Shown: positions 1 through 12,333 of the stretch, piece after piece
How positions within the stretch are numbered: the stretch's first letter is position 1
Layout: the number at the start of each line of letters is the position of its first letter
Assembly (NCBI RefSeq): GCF_010727945.1
Contig: NZ_AP022569.1
Location: 1,860,001-1,924,000, forward strand
Source: Mycobacterium cookii
Lineage (GTDB): Bacteria > Actinomycetota > Actinomycetes > Mycobacteriales > Mycobacteriaceae
Reading direction: 5' to 3'
Length of the DNA stretch: 64,000 nt
Position numbers and translations under genes: made by a program
The notes under the pieces: generated by a model
What the model was told of the DNA's origin: nothing
Database searches by the model: none
Seen by the model: only the letters and a program-made list of their open reading frames with translations

Positions 1-1069
1 GCTGCTGCAGCCGAGACTGCTTGTCGGCGGCGGCCAGCGCGTCGAACAGCGCATCGAGGTCGCCATCGAGAAGCTGATCGAGGTTGTGCGCTTTGTAGCC
101 GATGCGATGGTCGGTGATCCGGTTCTCCGGGAAGTTGTACGTGCGGATGCGCTCGCTGCGGTCGACGGTGCGGATCTGGCTGGCGCGGTCCGCCGACGCG
201 TCGGCCGACGCCTGCTCTTCGGCCAGCGCCTGCAAACGCGCCGCCAGCACCAGCATCGCGCGGGCCTTGTTCTGCAGCTGCGACCGCTCGTTTTGACAGG
301 TGACGACAATTCCGGTGGGCAGGTGGGTGATTCGGACCGCCGAGTCGGTGGTATTAACACCTTGCCCGCCCTTCCCCGACGACCGGTAGACGTCGATGCG
401 CAGATCCGACTCGTCGATCTGCACCTCACCCACTTCTTCGGGCTCCGGGTAGACCAGCACGCCGGCCGCCGAAGTATGCACGCGGCCTTGAGATTCGGTG
501 ACCGGCACGCGCTGCACGCGGTGCACGCCGCCCTCGAACTTCATCCGCGACCACACGCCGTCGGCCGAGTCACCCTTGCTCGCGATCGTCAGCGTTGCGT
601 CTTTATAGCCACCCAGATCCGAGTAGGTCTCGTCCAAGACCGTCACATTCCAGCCGTGCCGCTCGGCGTAGCGGATGTACATCCTGGCCAGGTCCGCAGC
701 GAAGAGCGCCGATTCCTCGCCGCCCTCACCTGATTTGACCTCGAGGACGACGTCGTCGGCGTCGTGCGGGTCACGCGGCGCCAGCATGTCGCTGAGCTTG
801 GTCTCCAACTCATCGACCTGAGTTTCCAGCTCAGTGACCTCGTCGGCGAACGACGCGTCATCGACGGCGAGTTCGCGTGCGGTCTCCAGATCGTCACGGG
901 CCGAAATGAGCTGGCGGTGGGTGGCCACGATCGGGGCCAGCTGCGCGAACCGGCGCCCGACCTTGCGCGCATTGCCGGCATTGCTGTGCAGCTCAGGATC
1001 GGCCAGCTGACGCTCGAGGGCGGCGTGTTCAGCCACCAGAGCGTCAATCGCGTGCACGCTCTGCGTCAT
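1..1069 (-). CDS. prfA: Peptide chain release factor 1 (partial at window edge)
   Basis: RF1 recognises UAA/UAG on the ribosome and hydrolyses peptidyl-tRNA in the cytoplasm. The frame opens at ATG 1069 ([15 protein letters not shown]) with a strong upstream AGGAGG Shine-Dalgarno and stays open to the window edge, giving about 356 codons; the family is about 357-360 aa, so only the last residue(s) and the stop are missing. The catalytic GGQ loop ([10 protein letters not shown]) sits at residues 234-236, the position expected for RF1. It lies 81 bp downstream of rpmE on the same strand, the conserved rpmE-prfA order. Function is clear by motif, length and context. Confidence 0.96.
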   Translation of the reverse strand, partial: MTQSVHAIDALVAEHAALERQLADPELHSNAGNARKVGRRFAQLAPIVATHRQLISARDDLETARELAVDDASFADEVTELETQVDELETKLSDMLAPRDPHDADDVVLEVKSGEGGEESALFAADLARMYIRYAERHGWNVTVLDETYSDLGGYKDATLTIASKGDSADGVWSRMKFEGGVHRVQRVPVTESQGRVHTSAAGVLVYPEPEEVGEVQIDESDLRIDVYRSSGKGGQGVNTTDSAVRITHLPTGIVVTCQNERSQLQNKARAMLVLAARLQALAEEQASADASADRASQIRTVDRSERIRTYNFPENRITDHRIGYKAHNLDQLLDGDLDALFDALAAADKQSRLQQ

Positions 1070-1150
1070 GCTCACCTCCTCTGTCGTTGCCCGAACGCAA
1101 AACGACGCCCGGCCTGCGCGGTGTCCGCAACAGATCGGGCGTCGGTCGTG

Positions 1151-1393
1151 CTACTTGTCGGCCGAAGCGTCCGTCTCGGCGCCGGCCTTGCGCTTGCCGT
1201 AGCGCTTCTCGAAGCGCGCGACCCGGCCACCGCTGTCCAGGATCTTCTGCTTGCCGGTGTAGAACGGGTGGCATTGCGAGCAGACCTCGACCACGATGTG
1301 GCCGCTCTCTTTGGTGCTGCGGGTCTGGAAGGTGTTACCGCAACCGCAGACCACGGTGGTCTCGCCGTAGGCGGGATGAATGTCAGATTTCAT
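1151..1393 (-). CDS. rpmE: 50S ribosomal protein L31 (zinc-binding type)
   Basis: An 80-aa protein of the large ribosomal subunit, starting [20 protein letters not shown]. The start is ATG 1393 with GAGGAC upstream; longer in-frame extensions have no family support. It is the C+ form: cysteines at residues 16, 18, 38 and 41 (CGC and CSQC) make a zinc site. Mycobacteria also carry a zinc-free paralogue used in zinc starvation, which is known for the family and not seen here. It precedes prfA and probably shares its transcript. Confidence 0.96.
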   Translation of the reverse strand: MKSDIHPAYGETTVVCGCGNTFQTRSTKESGHIVVEVCSQCHPFYTGKQKILDSGGRVARFEKRYGKRKAGAETDASADK

Positions 1394-1477
1394 GGTGTCC
1401 TCTTCAATCGGCGGTCGCCGGGTCGCCCTGTGGTGCTGAATATCGGACGTGAACCGGAACCTGAATGTCGGCTGCTG

Positions 1478-1483
1478 ATTATG
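1478..1483 (-). promoter_or_regulatory. Possible -10 of the rpmE-prfA transcript
   Basis: CATAAT read on the minus strand, about 85 nt before the rpmE ATG, in the 110-bp gap between rpmE and the acyl-CoA ligase. There is no convincing -35. This is the best match in the gap, but it is a prediction only. Confidence 0.3.
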
Positions 1484-1503
1484 CCAGGTCAGCCGCTCTG
1501 TCC

Positions 1504-3117
1504 CTAAACGCCTGCGTGGGGCTGCACATTCCCGCCAGTGCGTTCGACGACGGCATAGCTGGTCCCACGGCCGGGCCGGGTCCACAAGGTGCCGCCGTGC
1601 GGGCTGCTGCCGAGTGCGCTGAGCTCACGTTTCAGGATTTTGTTGGTGGCCGTGGTCGGCAAGCTGTCGACGATCCACACGTGCCGCGGCCAGGCCTTGG
1701 GCGACAGATCGGGCTGGTCAGCCAGGAAATTGCTGAATTCAACGGGTGTCAGCTCGGTGCCGTCTTTGAGCACGACGGCCGCCATCACCTGATCGCCGAC
1801 CTGCTCGTCGGGAACCGCGTATACCGCGACATGGCTGAGGGCCGGTAATCGCTGCAGGATCCGCTCGATCGGCGCTGCCGTCATGTTTTCGCCGTCGACG
1901 CGCAACCAGTCGCCGCTGCGCCCGGCGAAGTAGATCCAGCCGTCGGCGTCGCGGTAAGCCAGGTCGCCGGACCAGAACATGCCGTTGCGCAACCGTGCGT
2001 CGGTGGCGTCCCTGTCGTTGTAGTAGCCGGCGAACAGCCCGGCTCCGGTGGTGTTGACCAGTTCGCCGATCGCCTCGTCGGCATTGGTCAGCGCGCCGTC
2101 GTCGTCGAACTCGGCCACCGGGCATTCGGCGAGAGTGTCGGCGTTGTAGATGCCGACCCCGGGAAAGCCGCGGCCCAGAGAGCCCGGCGGGCAGCCGTCT
2201 TCGCGGGTGATGATGATCGCGCCTTCGCTGGAGCCGAAGCCGTCCCACACCGTGCAGTCGAAACGTCGACTGAACTCCGCGATGTCGCGGTCGCTGGCCT
2301 CGTTGCCGAACGCGACCCGCAGCGGGTTGTCGTTGTCGTCAGGCTGCTCGGGGGTGGCCAACACATACGCCAACGGCTTGCCGACGTAGTTCATATAGGT
2401 CGCGCCGTAGCGACGGAGGTCCGAGAGTAAGCCGGACGCCGAGAAGGTGGCCGGCACCATCGCCGAACCGGAGCCGACAGCCACGCTCCAGCCGGCCAGC
2501 AGGGCGTTGGAATGAAAGAGCGGCATCGACAAGTAGCAGACGCCCGACGAATCGACATCGAACCGGTCAATCAGGTTGGCACCGGCGAAGATAACGGTCA
2601 GATGCGTGATCTGGACGGCCTTCGGCTCCCCGCTGGTGCCCGACGTGAAGATCATCATGAGCGTGTCGGTGGGGGCGACCTCGCGATGCGGCACCAGCGG
2701 ACCCGCCGTCGCGAGCAGATCCGACCACTCGTCGGTGCTGACGTCCACTACGCGGACTCCCGGCAGCTCCAGTCCGTCGATCAGCCCGCGATGGGCCGGA
2801 TCGGTGAGCAGTATCTGACAGTCCGCCCGCAGGATGTCTTTGGCCAACGCCGCACCGCGCCGGGTGTCGTTGATGCCGCACAACACGTATCCGCCGAGTG
2901 CTGCCGCGGCCATCGCGGTGAGCATTTCGGGTGTGTTGCCCAGCAGCGCACCGACGTGCAGCGGTCGCTCGGGGTCGGCGATACCGATCAGTGCGGCGGC
3001 GGCCGCCGAGGCGTCGCTCAGATGCTCTTGCCAGGTCCATACCTGATCGCCGTGCTTGACCGCCGGCGTGGTGTCGTCGCTGCGTGCGCGAAGCAACTGC
3101 TGAATAGTGTCCGCCAC
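1504..3117 (-). CDS. Acyl-CoA ligase / fatty-acid AMP ligase (FadD1/FadD17-like)
   Basis: A 537-aa ANL-superfamily enzyme that adenylates a carboxylic acid and usually transfers it to CoA. Visible motifs in order: P-loop [10 protein letters not shown]5 GFGSSEGAI, the hinge region [20 protein letters not shown], and the C-terminal catalytic lysine in TNKILKREL. The N-terminus ([15 protein letters not shown]) resembles mycobacterial FadD1/FadD17; the exact substrate cannot be read. The start is GTG 3117 with AGGGAAAG upstream. It sits between rho and rpmE, which are neighbours in M. tuberculosis, so it looks like an insertion into a housekeeping cluster. A perfect inverted repeat overlaps its predicted transcription start. 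Confidence 0.85.
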   Translation of the reverse strand: MADTIQQLLRARSDDTTPAVKHGDQVWTWQEHLSDASAAAAALIGIADPERPLHVGALLGNTPEMLTAMAAAALGGYVLCGINDTRRGAALAKDILRADCQILLTDPAHRGLIDGLELPGVRVVDVSTDEWSDLLATAGPLVPHREVAPTDTLMMIFTSGTSGEPKAVQITHLTVIFAGANLIDRFDVDSSGVCYLSMPLFHSNALLAGWSVAVGSGSAMVPATFSASGLLSDLRRYGATYMNYVGKPLAYVLATPEQPDDNDNPLRVAFGNEASDRDIAEFSRRFDCTVWDGFGSSEGAIIITREDGCPPGSLGRGFPGVGIYNADTLAECPVAEFDDDGALTNADEAIGELVNTTGAGLFAGYYNDRDATDARLRNGMFWSGDLAYRDADGWIYFAGRSGDWLRVDGENMTAAPIERILQRLPALSHVAVYAVPDEQVGDQVMAAVVLKDGTELTPVEFSNFLADQPDLSPKAWPRHVWIVDSLPTTATNKILKRELSALGSSPHGGTLWTRPGRGTSYAVVERTGGNVQPHAGV

Positions 3118-3131
3118 GGCTCACCGCTTTC

Positions 3132-3159
3132 CCTGTCGGTATTCGACAGGCGCAGATTA
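3132..3159 (-). promoter_or_regulatory. Promoter and palindromic operator of the acyl-CoA ligase gene
   Basis: A perfect 7-bp inverted repeat (CCTGTCG-N5-CGACAGG, 3132-3150) lies 15 nt upstream of the GTG start. A -10-like TAATCT (3154-3159, minus strand) places the transcription start inside the palindrome. A repressor bound there would block initiation; TetR/FadR-type repressors commonly do this at mycobacterial fatty-acid genes. In the RNA the same sequence could form a hairpin next to the ribosome-binding site. The binding protein is unknown. Confidence 0.45.
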
Positions 3160-3237
3160 CCGTCGCGGCAACCGCCTCAAAGCGAGACTGCCCTAGTTGG
3201 CCGGCCGAGCCGGTGTGCTAACCGGCATCGTCACCGA

Positions 3238-5052
3238 TCAGTCGTTGTCCATGCCCGGGGTCGTCTTGGACACCTGAACAAGGAACTCGTAGTTGTTCTT
3301 GGTCTTTCGCAGCTGCGACATCAACAAGTCGATGGCTTGGTGCGAATCCAGACCGGACAACACGCGACGCAGCTTGTGCACGACCGAGAACTCGTCTGGC
3401 GACAGCAGCAATTCGTCCTTACGGGTACCCGACGGGTTCACGTCGACGGCCGGGAACACGCGGCGCTCAGAGATCTTGCGATCGAGCTTGAGCTCGGCGT
3501 TACCGGTGCCCTTGAACTCTTCGAAGATGACGGTGTCACCGGTGGATCCGGTTTCGACCATCGCCGTGGCGATGATCGTCAACGATCCGCCTTCTTCGAT
3601 GTTGCGGGCGGCGCCGAGGAAACGCTTCGGCGGGTAGAGCGCGGTGGAGTCGACACCACCGGACAGGATGCGGCCCGAAGCCGGTGATGCGTTGTTGTAC
3701 GCACGGCCGAGCCGGGTGATCGAGTCGAGCAGCACCACAACGTCCTTGCCCTGCTCGACAAGTCGCTTGGCCCGCTCGATGGCCAGCTCGGCGACCGCGG
3801 TGTGGTCCGTCGGCGGTCGGTCGAACGTCGAGGCGATGACCTCACCCTTGACCGAGCGGGTCATGTCGGTGACCTCTTCAGGTCGCTCGTCGACGAGCAC
3901 GACCATCAGATGGCATTCCGGGTTGTTGAGGGTGATCGCGTTCGCGATGTCCTGCAGGATCGTGGTCTTACCGGCCTTGGGCGGCGACACGATGAGCGCG
4001 CGCTGACCCTTACCGATCGGCATGATCAGGTCGATGATGCGGGTGGTCAGACGATCGCCGGTGGTTTCCAGGCGCAGCCGCTGGTTGGGGTACAGGGGCG
4101 TCAGCTTGGAGAAGTCGGGGCGCTTCTTGGCGTCCTCGACCGGCCCGCCGTTGACGCTGTCCAGGCGCACCAGCGGGTTGAACTTCTGCCGAGGATTCTT
4201 GTCGCCGCCTTCGCCTTCGCGGGGCACCCGCACCGCGCCGGTCACGGCGTCACCGCGGCGTAAACCGTTCTTACGCACCATGTTCATCGAGACGTAGACG
4301 TCGCTGGGGCCGGCGAGGTAGCCGGAGGTGCGGACGAACGCGTAGTTGTCGAGCACGTCGAGGATGCCGGCGACCGGCTGGACGACGTCGTCTTCGCGCA
4401 GTTCGGTGTCACCGCCGCCGCCTTCGCCGGACCGCTCGCCGCGGCGCCTGCGCTCGCGGAACCGGCGGCCGCGACGTCCGCCGCGCCCGTCACCGTCGTC
4501 GTCTTGCTGGTTCTGGTTCGAGCCGCCGCGGTTCTGCTGGCCACCCGAGTTCTGCTGGTCGCCGCCCTTGTCGGAGTCTTTGTCCGAATCGCGGTCCTCG
4601 GACTTGCTGTCCTGTTGGTCGCGCTTGGGTTTGTCGTTCTGGTTCTGGTCGTTCTTGTCGGCCCGCTCGGTGCGCTCCTCCGCGACTTCGGTGGCGGAGT
4701 TCCGTCCGTTGGAGTCGGATTGCGGCGCGGCATCGGCGTGGTTGGCCGCGGCGCTCGCGTCGTGGTTGTCCGCTTCGGCAGCGGCGCCTCCGTTGGAAGC
4801 GGTGCCGTTGGTGTGTCCCTGCCGGCTTTCCCGGATCGCGGCGATCAATTCGTTCTTGCGCATTCCCGACGTGCCTTTGACGCCGGCCTTGTTGGCCAGC
4901 GCGCGCAGCTCGGGAAGCACCATGGTTGCCAGCGAGCCGTCGGGCGCATTCTGTTTGGCGCCGGAGTCACTGGAAGTCTCTGGGGTCACGGGGTTGGGCA
5001 GCTTGTCATTTTCGGTGCTGTCGCCAGCCGTAACGAGGTCCGTATCGGTCAC
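3238..5052 (-). CDS. rho: Transcription termination factor Rho
   Basis: A hexameric RNA-dependent ATPase that ends transcription; 604 aa, close to the 602 aa of M. tuberculosis Rho. Order of regions: N-terminal helical domain with [18 protein letters not shown], a long low-complexity insert rich in D, N, Q, R and G (about residues 75-215, actinobacterial type), the RNA-binding domain ([20 protein letters not shown]), then the RecA-like motor with Walker A PPKAGKTT near residue 358 and Walker [17 protein letters not shown]. The start is GTG 5052 behind GAAAGGAAA. An approximately 200-nt leader precedes it, suggesting autogenous control as known for other rho genes. Confidence 0.97.
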   Translation of the reverse strand: MTDTDLVTAGDSTENDKLPNPVTPETSSDSGAKQNAPDGSLATMVLPELRALANKAGVKGTSGMRKNELIAAIRESRQGHTNGTASNGGAAAEADNHDASAAANHADAAPQSDSNGRNSATEVAEERTERADKNDQNQNDKPKRDQQDSKSEDRDSDKDSDKGGDQQNSGGQQNRGGSNQNQQDDDGDGRGGRRGRRFRERRRRGERSGEGGGGDTELREDDVVQPVAGILDVLDNYAFVRTSGYLAGPSDVYVSMNMVRKNGLRRGDAVTGAVRVPREGEGGDKNPRQKFNPLVRLDSVNGGPVEDAKKRPDFSKLTPLYPNQRLRLETTGDRLTTRIIDLIMPIGKGQRALIVSPPKAGKTTILQDIANAITLNNPECHLMVVLVDERPEEVTDMTRSVKGEVIASTFDRPPTDHTAVAELAIERAKRLVEQGKDVVVLLDSITRLGRAYNNASPASGRILSGGVDSTALYPPKRFLGAARNIEEGGSLTIIATAMVETGSTGDTVIFEEFKGTGNAELKLDRKISERRVFPAVDVNPSGTRKDELLLSPDEFSVVHKLRRVLSGLDSHQAIDLLMSQLRKTKNNYEFLVQVSKTTPGMDND

Positions 5053-5258
5053 GGATTTCCTTTCTTTCCCTCGCTGATCGAATCAAGCCAGGGTTCGTTG
5101 CATTCAGCCAAGTCGCCGAGTGCTGCCAAGAATCGTCTCTGCAACGGTGATCGCCGAAATTGGCGCAATTAATGGCGACCCATCGTCCACGAGAAGAATT
5201 TGGTATTTCGTCCTAGTGTCGACGCAGATACAGACGCTGCGATTGCTGGACGGCTTCG

Positions 5259-5287
5259 AGAATAACGTGCTTCGATGCCGGAAGCAA
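5259..5287 (-). promoter_or_regulatory. Predicted rho promoter
   Basis: On the minus strand TTGCTT (5282-5287), a 17-bp spacer and TATTCT (5259-5264) form a good sigma-A type promoter just downstream of the thrB stop. Transcription from about 5252 would give rho a 5' leader of roughly 200 nt (5053-5252), which holds no credible gene and is less GC-rich than its surroundings. Confidence 0.5.
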
Positions 5288-5313
5288 GGAGGCCCTCCGC
5301 CGTGGCGGGTTCG

Positions 5314-7333
<2,020 letters not shown>

Positions 7334-7337
<4 letters not shown>

Positions 7338-8659
7338 GCGTTGGTTCCCTCCAAACGCAGCACGCTGGCCACGCTTTGCACGACGTCGAGATCGGCCAGC
7401 GCATCGACGGTTTCGGACAGGGCGGCGTCGGTGGCGCTGTGCGTGACGACCACGACACGGGCGCCGATCCGCTTTCCACCCTCGCCGACGACGCCCTCTT
7501 GGCGGACCTCGGCGATGCTGACTTCACGCTTGGCGAATTCCGCTGCGACCGTGGCCAATACACCCGACTTGTCGGCGACGTTCATGCTGACGTAGTAGCG
7601 GGTCGAGATCAGTCCCATCGGGGCGACCGGCAGCTGGGCGTATTTCGATTCTTTCGGTCCGCGGCTGCCGAGAACACGGTTGCGGGCCGCCATCACCAGG
7701 TCACCGGCGACCGCGGAGGCGGTCGGCGCTCCACCGGCGCCCTGGCCGTAGAACATCAGCCGGCCCGCGGCTTTTGCCTCGACCACGACGGCGTTGAACG
7801 CGCCGTTCACGGTCGCCAGCGGATGCTGCAGCGGGACCAGCGCGGGATAGACGCGAGCCGAAACCCGCTGTTGCCCATCGTCGGTGGTGATCCGTTCGCA
7901 GATCGACAGCAGTTTGATGGTGCAGCCCAATGCGCGCGCCGAGGCGAAGTCGTCCGGGCTGATCTTCGTGATGCCCTCGCGGTACACGTCGTCGGCGGTG
8001 ACCCGGGTGTGGAACGCGATCGACGCCAGGATGGCCGCCTTCGCCGCGGCGTCGTAGCCTTCGACGTCGGCGGTGGGGTCGGCTTCGGCGTAGCCGAGCG
8101 CGCTCGCATCGGCCAGGGCCTTGTCGTAATCGGCCCCGGTGCTGTCCATTTCGGACAGGATGTAGTTGGTGGTGCCGTTGACGATGCCGGCCACCCGTTG
8201 CACGGTGTCGCCGGCCAGCGACTGGGTCAGCGGACGAATCACCGGGATCGCACCGGCGACGGCAGCCTCGAAATAGAGGTCCACATGGGCGTTTTCAGCG
8301 GCCTGCGCAAGTTCGCCGGTGGCGACCGATAGCAGCGCCTTGTTCGCCGTCACCACGGACTTACCGTGCTCGATCGCCGACAGGATCGCCTTGCGTGACG
8401 GCTCGACGGGACCCATCACTTCCACGACGATGTCGACGTCCTCACGGGAGACCAGCGCGTCGATGTCGTCGGTCAGCAGATCGACAGGCACACCACGGTC
8501 GGCGGCCACTCGGCGCACCCCGATGCCGCGCAGCACCAGCGGCGCGCCGATCCGGGCGGCGAGGTCGTCGGCACTCTCCTCGATGATGCGGACAACCTCG
8601 CTGCCCACATTGCCCAGTCCCAATACCGCGACACCGACCGGCTTTTCATCTGAGCTCAT
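7334..8659 (-). CDS. hom: Homoserine dehydrogenase
   Basis: Reduces aspartate semialdehyde to homoserine, the branch point to threonine, methionine and isoleucine. 441 aa with the N-terminal Rossmann motif [13 protein letters not shown], the catalytic region [11 protein letters not shown] and [22 protein letters not shown], and a C-terminal ACT domain ([21 protein letters not shown]) that in the family gives threonine feedback. ATG 8659 is chosen over GTG 8668 because GAGGAGGAG lies 8 nt before it and the length then equals the M. tuberculosis protein. That ribosome-binding site and start codon lie in the first copy of a 53-bp tandem repeat, so a repeat mini-ORF ends on the hom start. Confidence 0.96.
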
Positions 8660-8836
8660 GTGCGCCACTCCTCCTCATCGCTACGCTCTGCATCGTCGTC
8701 AGCGCGGCTCATGTGCGCCACTCCTCCTCATCGCTACGCTCTGCATCGTCACCGGCGCGGCTCATGTGCGCCACTCCTCCTCATCGCTGCGCTCTGCATC
8801 GTCGTCAGCGCGGCTCATGTGCGCCGCTCCTCCTCA
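8655..8836 (-). repeat. 53-bp tandem repeat array of MIRU type between lysA and hom
   Basis: Three complete 53-bp copies begin at 8655, 8708 and 8761, with a partial fourth at 8814-8836; copies differ at only a few bases. On the minus (gene) strand each unit reads as an 18-codon frame starting ATGAGCCGC and ending CGCACATGA, so each stop overlaps the next start by ATGA, and each carries GAGGAGGAG eight bases before the next ATG. This matches the known 53-bp class of Mycobacterial Interspersed Repetitive Units, which join genes in operons with overlapping starts and stops. The partial copy supplies the last codons of lysA; the first copy supplies the hom ribosome-binding site and start. Confidence 0.85.
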
Positions 8837-10247
8837 CCTCAAGACTCAGCAGGTCGTCGACCGTCTCCCTGCGCAGGATCAGCCGCGTCTCACCGTCACG
8901 CACCGCCACCACCGCCGGGCGGCCAATCAAGTTATAGCGGCTCGACAGCGAATAGCAGTACGCCCCGGTCGCGGCCACGGCGATCAGGTCGCCCGGCGCG
9001 ATGTCATCCGGCACCCAGGTATCCCGCACGACGATATCGCCGCTCTCACAATGCTTTCCGACGATGCGACCCAGCGTGGCCGCCGCGTCGGTACCTCGCG
9101 ACACCATCCGTACGTCATAGTCGGCGCCGTAGAGCGATGTGCGGATGTTGTCGCTCATCCCGCCGTCCACGCTGACGTATCGCCGATTCGCGGTCGCGCT
9201 CACCCCGACGTCTTTGACGGTGCCGACCTCGTAGAGGGTGACGGTCCCCGGTCCGGCGATGGCGCGGCCGGGTTCGACGACCAGACGCGGCGGCGGCAAC
9301 CCCACCGCCGCGGATTCGTTGCGCACGATGCACCCGAGTTTGTCGGCCAGTTCGCTCACCGGTGGCGGATCATCGTTGGGCAGATACGAGATACCCAGCC
9401 CGCCACCGAGATCGACGGTGGAGATCTGCGCGGTCTTGTCGACACCGAACTCGGCGACCACGTCGCGAAGCAGACCGATCACCCGGTGCGCGGCGATCTC
9501 GAAGCCGCCGACGTCGAAGATCTGCGAGCCGATATGACTGTGCAAGCCCACCAGTCTGAGGCGGTCGCTGGCGAAGACCTTGCGAACCGCCGCCATCGCC
9601 GCGCCGTTGGACAATGACAGACCGAACTTCTGGTCTTCGTGGGCGGTGGAGATGAACTCGTGTGTGTGGGCTTCGACGCCGACCGTGACGCGGACCAGCA
9701 CGTCCTGGACGACGCCCGCCTCGCCCGCGATGGCGTCGAGACGCTCGATCTCGAGCATGGAGTCGACGACGACGTGCTTGATTCCGGCCTTGACGGCTGC
9801 GGTCAACTCGGTGACCGATTTGTTGTTGCCGTGCAGCGCTATTCGCTCGGGCGGGAAGTCGGCGTGCAGGGCGACGGCGAGTTCGCCGCCGGTGCAGACG
9901 TCGAGCGACAAGCCCTCCTCGTCGATCCAGCGCGCAATCTCGCTGGACAAGAACGCCTTACCGGCGTAGTGCACGTTGGCGCCACCGCCGAACGCCGCCG
10001 CGATCTCGCGGCAGCGCGACCGGAAGTCGTCCTCGTCGATGACGAACAACGGTGTGCCGTAATCCTGGGCGAGCGACGTCAGCGAGACACCGGCGATGCT
10101 GACCGCCCCGTCGTCGCCACGAACTGCGTTGCGCGGCCACACATTCGGCGCGAGTTGCAGAAGCTCCTCAGCCGATGCGGGGCACGGCGGGACGCTCCCA
10201 TGGTGGAATTCTTCGGCGTGCCGCGGGCCGGCGGGATGGGCGCTCAC
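8805..10247 (-). CDS. lysA: Diaminopimelate decarboxylase
   Basis: PLP enzyme making L-lysine from meso-diaminopimelate, which is also a cell-wall component in mycobacteria. Fold-type III: PLP lysine in [13 protein letters not shown], glycine-rich [10 protein letters not shown] and [12 protein letters not shown], and the dimer-interface CESGD motif in the C-terminal barrel. GTG 10247 overlaps the argS stop (GTGA) and gives 480 aa; the M. tuberculosis protein is annotated from a start about 35 codons further in, so the N-terminus is uncertain. The last residues (RRSGAHEPR) are encoded by repeat sequence, so MIRU insertion has probably replaced the original C-terminal tail. Confidence 0.95.
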   Translation of the reverse strand: MSAHPAGPRHAEEFHHGSVPPCPASAEELLQLAPNVWPRNAVRGDDGAVSIAGVSLTSLAQDYGTPLFVIDEDDFRSRCREIAAAFGGGANVHYAGKAFLSSEIARWIDEEGLSLDVCTGGELAVALHADFPPERIALHGNNKSVTELTAAVKAGIKHVVVDSMLEIERLDAIAGEAGVVQDVLVRVTVGVEAHTHEFISTAHEDQKFGLSLSNGAAMAAVRKVFASDRLRLVGLHSHIGSQIFDVGGFEIAAHRVIGLLRDVVAEFGVDKTAQISTVDLGGGLGISYLPNDDPPPVSELADKLGCIVRNESAAVGLPPPRLVVEPGRAIAGPGTVTLYEVGTVKDVGVSATANRRYVSVDGGMSDNIRTSLYGADYDVRMVSRGTDAAATLGRIVGKHCESGDIVVRDTWVPDDIAPGDLIAVAATGAYCYSLSSRYNLIGRPAVVAVRDGETRLILRRETVDDLLSLEVRRSGAHEPR

Positions 10248-11896
10248 ATTCGCTCCGGAGCGCTCACGCCCAGGACGCCTAGCCCGTTGGCGATCACCTG
10301 GCGGGTCGCCTGGCACAGCGCCAACCGGGCGGTGTGCAATTCATTGGGCTCCTCGTCGCCTTGCGGCAGCACCCGGCAGGAGTCGTAGAACCGGTGATAG
10401 TCGCCGGCGAGGTCTTCCAAATAACGACACACGCGGTGTGGTTCACGCAGCGCCGCAGCGGTTTTCAGCACCCGGGGGAACTCGCCGAGGTTGCGGATCA
10501 GCGCGCCCTCTTTGTCGTGGGTGAGCAACTCGAGGTGGCCGGTGTCGGCGATCAGGCCGAGCTCGGCGGCATTACGGGCCAGCGCGGAGAGCCGCGCGTA
10601 GGCGTATTGCACGTAGTAGACCGGGTTTTCGTTGGATGCCGACGACCACAGCGCCAAGTCGATATCGATCGGGGTGTCCACCGAGGACCGCGTCAGGCTG
10701 TAGCGCGCCGCGTCGACGCCGATCGCCTCGACCAGGTCGTCGAGGGTGATCACGGTGCCGGCCCGCTTGCTCATCTTCATCGGCTGGCCGTCGCGGACCA
10801 GGTTGACCATCTGGCCGATGAGCACCTCGACGCATGCTGGGTCGTCACCGAACGCGGCCGCGGCGGCCTTGAGCCGGGAGATGTAGCCGTGATGGTCGGC
10901 GCCGAGCATGTAGATGGTCAGGTCGAAGCCGCGTTCCCGCTTGTCCAGGTAGTAGGCGAGGTCACCGGCGATGTAGGCGGGCTTGCCGTCACTCTTGATC
11001 ACGACGCGATCTTTGTCGTCGCCAAAAGCACTGGTGCGCAACCAGGTTGCGCCGTCCTTTTCGTAGATGTGGCCGTTCTCGCGCAGCCGGGCGATCGCCT
11101 GCTCGACGCGACCGCTGGTGTGCATCGACTCTTCGTGGGTGTAGACGTCGAAGTCGGTGCCGAATTCGTGCAGCGACTCCTTGATGTGAGTGAACATCAG
11201 GTCGACGCCGATCCGCCGGAACGTCTCGTGCTGCTCGGCGTCGGGCTGGCTGAGCGCGTCAGGCGCCTGCGCCACGACTTGCGCGGCGATGTCGGCGATG
11301 TAGTCACCGGCGTAACCGTCTTCGGGTGTGGGTTCGCCTTTGGCCGCGGCGATCAGCGAGTTGGCGAACCGGTCGATCTGCGCGCCGTGGTCGTTGAAGT
11401 AGTACTCACGTACCACGTCGGCGCCCTGCGTGGTGAGCAGCCGGCCGAGCGCGTCGCCGACCGCGGCCCACCGGGTGCCGCCGATGTGGATCGGACCGGT
11501 CGGGTTGGCCGAGACGAACTCGAGGTTGATGTGGTGGCCGGCCTGGGCGTCGGAGTTGCCGTAGGTGTTCCCGGCGTCGATGACGTTGCTGACGATCAGG
11601 CCCTGCGCCGAGGCGTCCAGCCGCACGTTGATGAAGCCGGGTCCGGCGATCTCCGCCGAGGCGACGCCGTCGGCCCGGGCCAGTGCGTCGGCGAGCCAGC
11701 CGGCCAGGTCACGCGGATTGACGCCGACCTTCTTGGCGAGCTGCAGGGCCAGGTTGCTGGCATAGTCGCCGTGGTCGGGGTTACGCGGCCGCTCGACGGT
11801 GACCGTCGCCGGCAGAGCGGCGGTGTCGAGCGCGTGCTCGGTCAACACCGCGGTCGCGGTGGCCCTCAGCAGCTCGGCCAGGTCGGCGGGATTCAC
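10244..11896 (-). CDS. argS: Arginyl-tRNA synthetase
   Basis: Class I synthetase charging tRNA-Arg; 550 aa, the same length as in M. tuberculosis. N-terminal Add1 domain, ATP-binding HIGG (HIGH-like) after [10 protein letters not shown], the MKMSKRAGT loop (KMSKS), and the alpha-helical anticodon domain with [16 protein letters not shown] 11896 is preferred over ATG 11905 because a -10 hexamer lies 7 nt before it, making the transcript leaderless, and because AGGA is also correctly spaced. The stop overlaps lysA. A tRNA-Arg gene lies just upstream on the other strand. Confidence 0.97.
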   Translation of the reverse strand: MNPADLAELLRATATAVLTEHALDTAALPATVTVERPRNPDHGDYASNLALQLAKKVGVNPRDLAGWLADALARADGVASAEIAGPGFINVRLDASAQGLIVSNVIDAGNTYGNSDAQAGHHINLEFVSANPTGPIHIGGTRWAAVGDALGRLLTTQGADVVREYYFNDHGAQIDRFANSLIAAAKGEPTPEDGYAGDYIADIAAQVVAQAPDALSQPDAEQHETFRRIGVDLMFTHIKESLHEFGTDFDVYTHEESMHTSGRVEQAIARLRENGHIYEKDGATWLRTSAFGDDKDRVVIKSDGKPAYIAGDLAYYLDKRERGFDLTIYMLGADHHGYISRLKAAAAAFGDDPACVEVLIGQMVNLVRDGQPMKMSKRAGTVITLDDLVEAIGVDAARYSLTRSSVDTPIDIDLALWSSASNENPVYYVQYAYARLSALARNAAELGLIADTGHLELLTHDKEGALIRNLGEFPRVLKTAAALREPHRVCRYLEDLAGDYHRFYDSCRVLPQGDEEPNELHTARLALCQATRQVIANGLGVLGVSAPERM

Positions 11897-11903
11897 GCAG
11901 GCC

Positions 11904-11909
11904 ATCCTA
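11904..11909 (-). promoter_or_regulatory. -10 hexamer for leaderless argS
   Basis: TAGGAT on the minus strand with 7 nt to the GTG at 11896, the usual geometry of leaderless mycobacterial genes. Probably drives argS-lysA and possibly the downstream repeat-linked hom operon. Confidence 0.45.
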
Positions 11910-11969
11910 TGGTCTGCGGTGGCCTGGCCCCGAATCCATTCCGGTGCTCAGCTGGTCGCTTTGATGCGT

Positions 11970-11975
11970 TAGTCT
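11970..11975 (+). promoter_or_regulatory. Possible -10 of the tRNA-Arg gene
   Basis: TAGTCT (TAnnnT) 34 nt before the mature tRNA 5' end; the transcript would start near 11982 and need RNase P processing. The -35 is weak. Confidence 0.35.
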
Positions 11976-12009
11976 GTCGTGGCCCGTTGGCGCAGCATGT
12001 TTCGCGTGC

Positions 12010-12085
12010 GCCCCCGTAGCTCAGGGGATAGAGCGTCTGCCTCCGGAGCAGAAGGCCGCAGGTTCGAATCCTGCCGGGGGCACCA
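12010..12085 (+). tRNA. tRNA-Arg (anticodon CCG)
   Basis: A 76-nt cloverleaf. The acceptor stem GCCCCCG pairs with CGGGGGC, the D arm is GCTC...GAGC, the anticodon stem TCTGC/GCAGA encloses the loop CTCCGGA with CCG at 12043-12045 (reads CGG, arginine), and the T arm is GCAGG-TTCGAAT-CCTGC. The 3' CCA is encoded (12083-12085) after discriminator A. No integrase or phage sequence follows, so it shows no sign of serving as an attachment site here. Confidence 0.97.
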
Positions 12086-12333
12086 CTCTGAACTGCGCAA
12101 ACGTGGTCGAATGCGATACTTAGTCCAGCCCGGGGGGCCACGCATCCGGTCAATCGGAGAGAATTTGATCTGGTCCGCCCTCCCCGCAGGACCACATCCG
12201 GTAAATTTGGCTCGGCTGGGATGACAGCTGGTCCGGGAAAAGGTTCCGCCGCGCGCACCGCCGCCGCAGAGCTCTGAGGGGCACCCGCCCCGTACCCGAC
12301 ATGTACGGCGATCGTTTGAACGCCGGGATCGCG

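Noticed and set aside
4346..5172. Long plus-strand ORFs opposite rho
   Set aside because: They are low-complexity shadows of the repetitive Rho N-terminal insert, with no homologous motif.
8655..8836. CRISPR array reading of the 53-bp repeats
   Set aside because: Units are directly adjacent with no spacers, match the MIRU pattern, and no cas genes are near.
10334..12019. 561-codon plus-strand ORF opposite argS
   Set aside because: It is antisense to a certain housekeeping gene; its composition is that of a high-GC shadow frame.
12010..12085. tRNA-Arg as an integration site for a genomic island
   Set aside because: No integrase and no repeat of the tRNA 3' end were seen downstream.
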